From: Gammaproteobacteria bacterium
GTDB lineage: Bacteria; Pseudomonadota; Gammaproteobacteria; DSM-19610
Assembly: GCA_011371465.1 (NCBI GenBank)
Contig: DRQL01000259.1
Coordinates: forward strand, 1 to 14,689
DNA: 14,689 bases
Direction of reading: 5' to 3'
Below, piece by piece: positions 13,203 to 14,689 of this stretch; positions within the stretch are counted from its first letter, which is position 1; every line of letters starts with the position of its first letter. The notes below the pieces were generated by a model. The model saw only the letters and a list, made by a program, of their open reading frames with translations, was not told the origin of the DNA and ran no database searches. The translations under genes and the position numbers were made by a program.

Positions 13203-14675
13203 TCATGGTTTTTCCCATACCGGGAGGGAAAAGATGAACTGCGTGCCCAGCTTGATCTGGCTATGTACCTCGATATCTCCGCCGTGCAGTCTGACGATAT
13301 GCCTGGCGATGGCCAGGCCCAGGCCCGCGTGGTGCGTGTCGCCCTCGCTGTTCCCGGCCCGGTAGAAGCGGTCGAATACACCGGGCAGATCCCTTGCATC
13401 GATACCTGCACCGTCGTCCTGTACCTGTACGGTAATGGCGGACCCTTCCTGTCGAAGTGACACGGTGATATGCCCCCCGGCGGGGGTATGCTGTAATGCG
13501 TTACTGATCAGGTTCTCCAGTACACGTTCGATCATGGCGATGTCTGCGTCGACAAAAGGCAGGGAATCCCCGCTTTCCATGGCAAGCGCTACGTCCTGTT
13601 CCGTTGCCGTAAGCCTGAACTTCTGGATAACATCCTGGGTCAGTTCGGCCAGCGCAAAAGGCTCGCGCTTCGGTTGTGTTTCACGGGCATCCAGTTTGGC
13701 CAGTTCGAACAGCTCGTCAACCAGCCTGGTGATACGCCTGCTGTGCTGCAGTGCGATATCCAGGTATTCGGAGCGGGTTGCCGGATCCAGGTCCTGTTCC
13801 TTTATCTTCAGGGTTTCGATATAGCCGTGCATGGCGGCCAGCGGTGTGCGCAGGTCGTGCGAAACATTCGCGATCAGCGTACGTCGCAGCACGTCCTGTT
13901 TTTTCAGGGCTTCCAGTTGCTCCTGGATGCGCTCTGCCATGTGGTTGTAGTGTTGCCCGAGCAGGTCGATTTCATCCAGGTGCCGGTGTTGTTGCTGCCA
14001 GGGCGTGTGCTGGCTGAAGTTGCTTGCCTCGAAGTCCTGCATGCGACGGGAGAGAGAGTGCAGCCGGCGGGTGAGCAGGCGAAACAGTACCAGCCCGACA
14101 ATCAGGCCGATGCTGAGGCTGACCAGCAGTGCGGCGCCGGACAACTGCAGCAGGAAGTTATGCTGGTACAGTTGTTCGATCCGTTCGTATTCCTCGCCGC
14201 GCAACACGACATACAGGTAGTACACGGACTGGTCTTCGCCGGGGATACGGGTGGCGGAAAACACCTTGCGACGCTCGAAGCTGCGCGGGTCATCACCGAA
14301 CAGGGGGAATTCCCTGCCGTCCAGGAATTGCCGCACGGGACCCAGGTCGACACGCTCACGCTTGACCTTGCCGGGTTCCGCCGAAAAGGAGAGTATGGTG
14401 CCGTGCTGGTCCAGCAGGTAAATCTCGATCCCCGGGTTCACCATCATGTAGTGATTGAAGGTTTCCTTCAGGGCTTTCTGGTCCAGCACCCCGCCGGTAA
14501 CCAGCTTGCGTCCGGTGACCAGGTTGGCGGCCAGGTCACGGTTCAGGTTTTGCAGGAATTCCTGCTGGTAGTGCCGGGTCAGGGTGGCGCTGAGCACCGT
14601 GTAGAGCAGGCCGATGCCGAGCAGTAAAAGTGTCAGTGCGAGCGCCAGGCGGGCAAACAGGGTGCGAGCAATCAC
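13203..14675 (-). CDS. Membrane sensor histidine kinase (HAMP-HisKA-HATPase)
   Basis: Sensor of a two-component system, 490 residues. Transmembrane helix 1 is at about 8-30 and helix 2 at about 175-200; they enclose a periplasmic sensor region of about 145 residues of unrecognised type. A HAMP linker follows (about 200-255), then HisKA with VSHDLRTPL (phospho-acceptor His273) and HATPase with ENLISNALQHTP (N box), DDGAGI (G1), FDRFYR (F box) and HAGLGLAIA (G2). All catalytic boxes are intact. The start is GTG at 14675, since an in-frame TGA lies four codons upstream; GAGAG gives a modest ribosome binding site. The GTG overlaps a TGA in another frame (GTGA), and that second frame is open to the right edge of the window, as expected for an upstream response-regulator gene translationally coupled to the kinase. 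The signal sensed is unknown. Confidence 0.95.
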   Translation of the reverse strand: MIARTLFARLALALTLLLLGIGLLYTVLSATLTRHYQQEFLQNLNRDLAANLVTGRKLVTGGVLDQKALKETFNHYMMVNPGIEIYLLDQHGTILSFSAEPGKVKRERVDLGPVRQFLDGREFPLFGDDPRSFERRKVFSATRIPGEDQSVYYLYVVLRGEEYERIEQLYQHNFLLQLSGAALLVSLSIGLIVGLVLFRLLTRRLHSLSRRMQDFEASNFSQHTPWQQQHRHLDEIDLLGQHYNHMAERIQEQLEALKKQDVLRRTLIANVSHDLRTPLAAMHGYIETLKIKEQDLDPATRSEYLDIALQHSRRITRLVDELFELAKLDARETQPKREPFALAELTQDVIQKFRLTATEQDVALAMESGDSLPFVDADIAMIERVLENLISNALQHTPAGGHITVSLRQEGSAITVQVQDDGAGIDARDLPGVFDRFYRAGNSEGDTHHAGLGLAIARHIVRLHGGDIEVHSQIKLGTQFIFSLPVWEKP

Positions 14676-14689
14676 GATGTGCTCTCACA

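Noticed and set aside
13674..14627. 317-codon plus-strand frame opposite the histidine kinase
   Set aside because: It is antisense to intact kinase motifs (H, N, G1, F and G2 boxes).

Overview
The window is a stretch of GC-rich bacterial chromosome with chromosomal-type genes, short intergenic gaps and no insertion sequence, phage, CRISPR, tRNA or rRNA signal. The gene set points to a gammaproteobacterium: a stand-alone EF-G of the EF-G 2 type, an Lpp/OprI-type alanine-zipper lipoprotein, LysM/YkuD L,D-transpeptidases, an exported MsrA and a membrane GGDEF-EAL protein. I cannot name the genus.

Left part (1-4034, minus strand): a NodU-type carbamoyltransferase whose C-terminus runs off the left edge, preceded by a complete EF-G gene with its own strong sigma70-type promoter. 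No ribosomal protein or tuf genes flank this EF-G, so it looks like the second EF-G rather than the str-operon copy.

Cell-envelope block (4241-7837): a short exported YkuD L,D-transpeptidase and a murein-lipoprotein homologue ending in lysine lie on the plus strand. They meet, at a shared hairpin terminator, a convergent minus-strand pair: a LysM-YkuD L,D-transpeptidase and, upstream of it, a membrane/coiled-coil protein resembling DUF6776. The natural reading is that one or both transpeptidases attach the lipoprotein to peptidoglycan or release it. A divergent gene encodes an exported peptide-methionine sulfoxide reductase A.

Signalling block (7886-14675, all minus strand): a membrane PAS-GGDEF-EAL protein with both catalytic motifs intact; a secreted protein of unknown function with its own intrinsic terminator and a very short leader ORF with an ideal ribosome binding site; a cysteine-rich Crp/Fnr-family regulator; and a membrane sensor histidine kinase whose response regulator probably lies just beyond the right edge. 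The gaps around the Crp/Fnr gene (about 390-550 bases) are unusually long for this window and hold hairpins, palindromes and candidate micro-ORFs.

The best candidates for something undescribed are the leader-ORF/secreted-protein unit at 10637-11551, the structured gap at 12653-13202, and the lipoprotein-transpeptidase cassette at 4387-6306.
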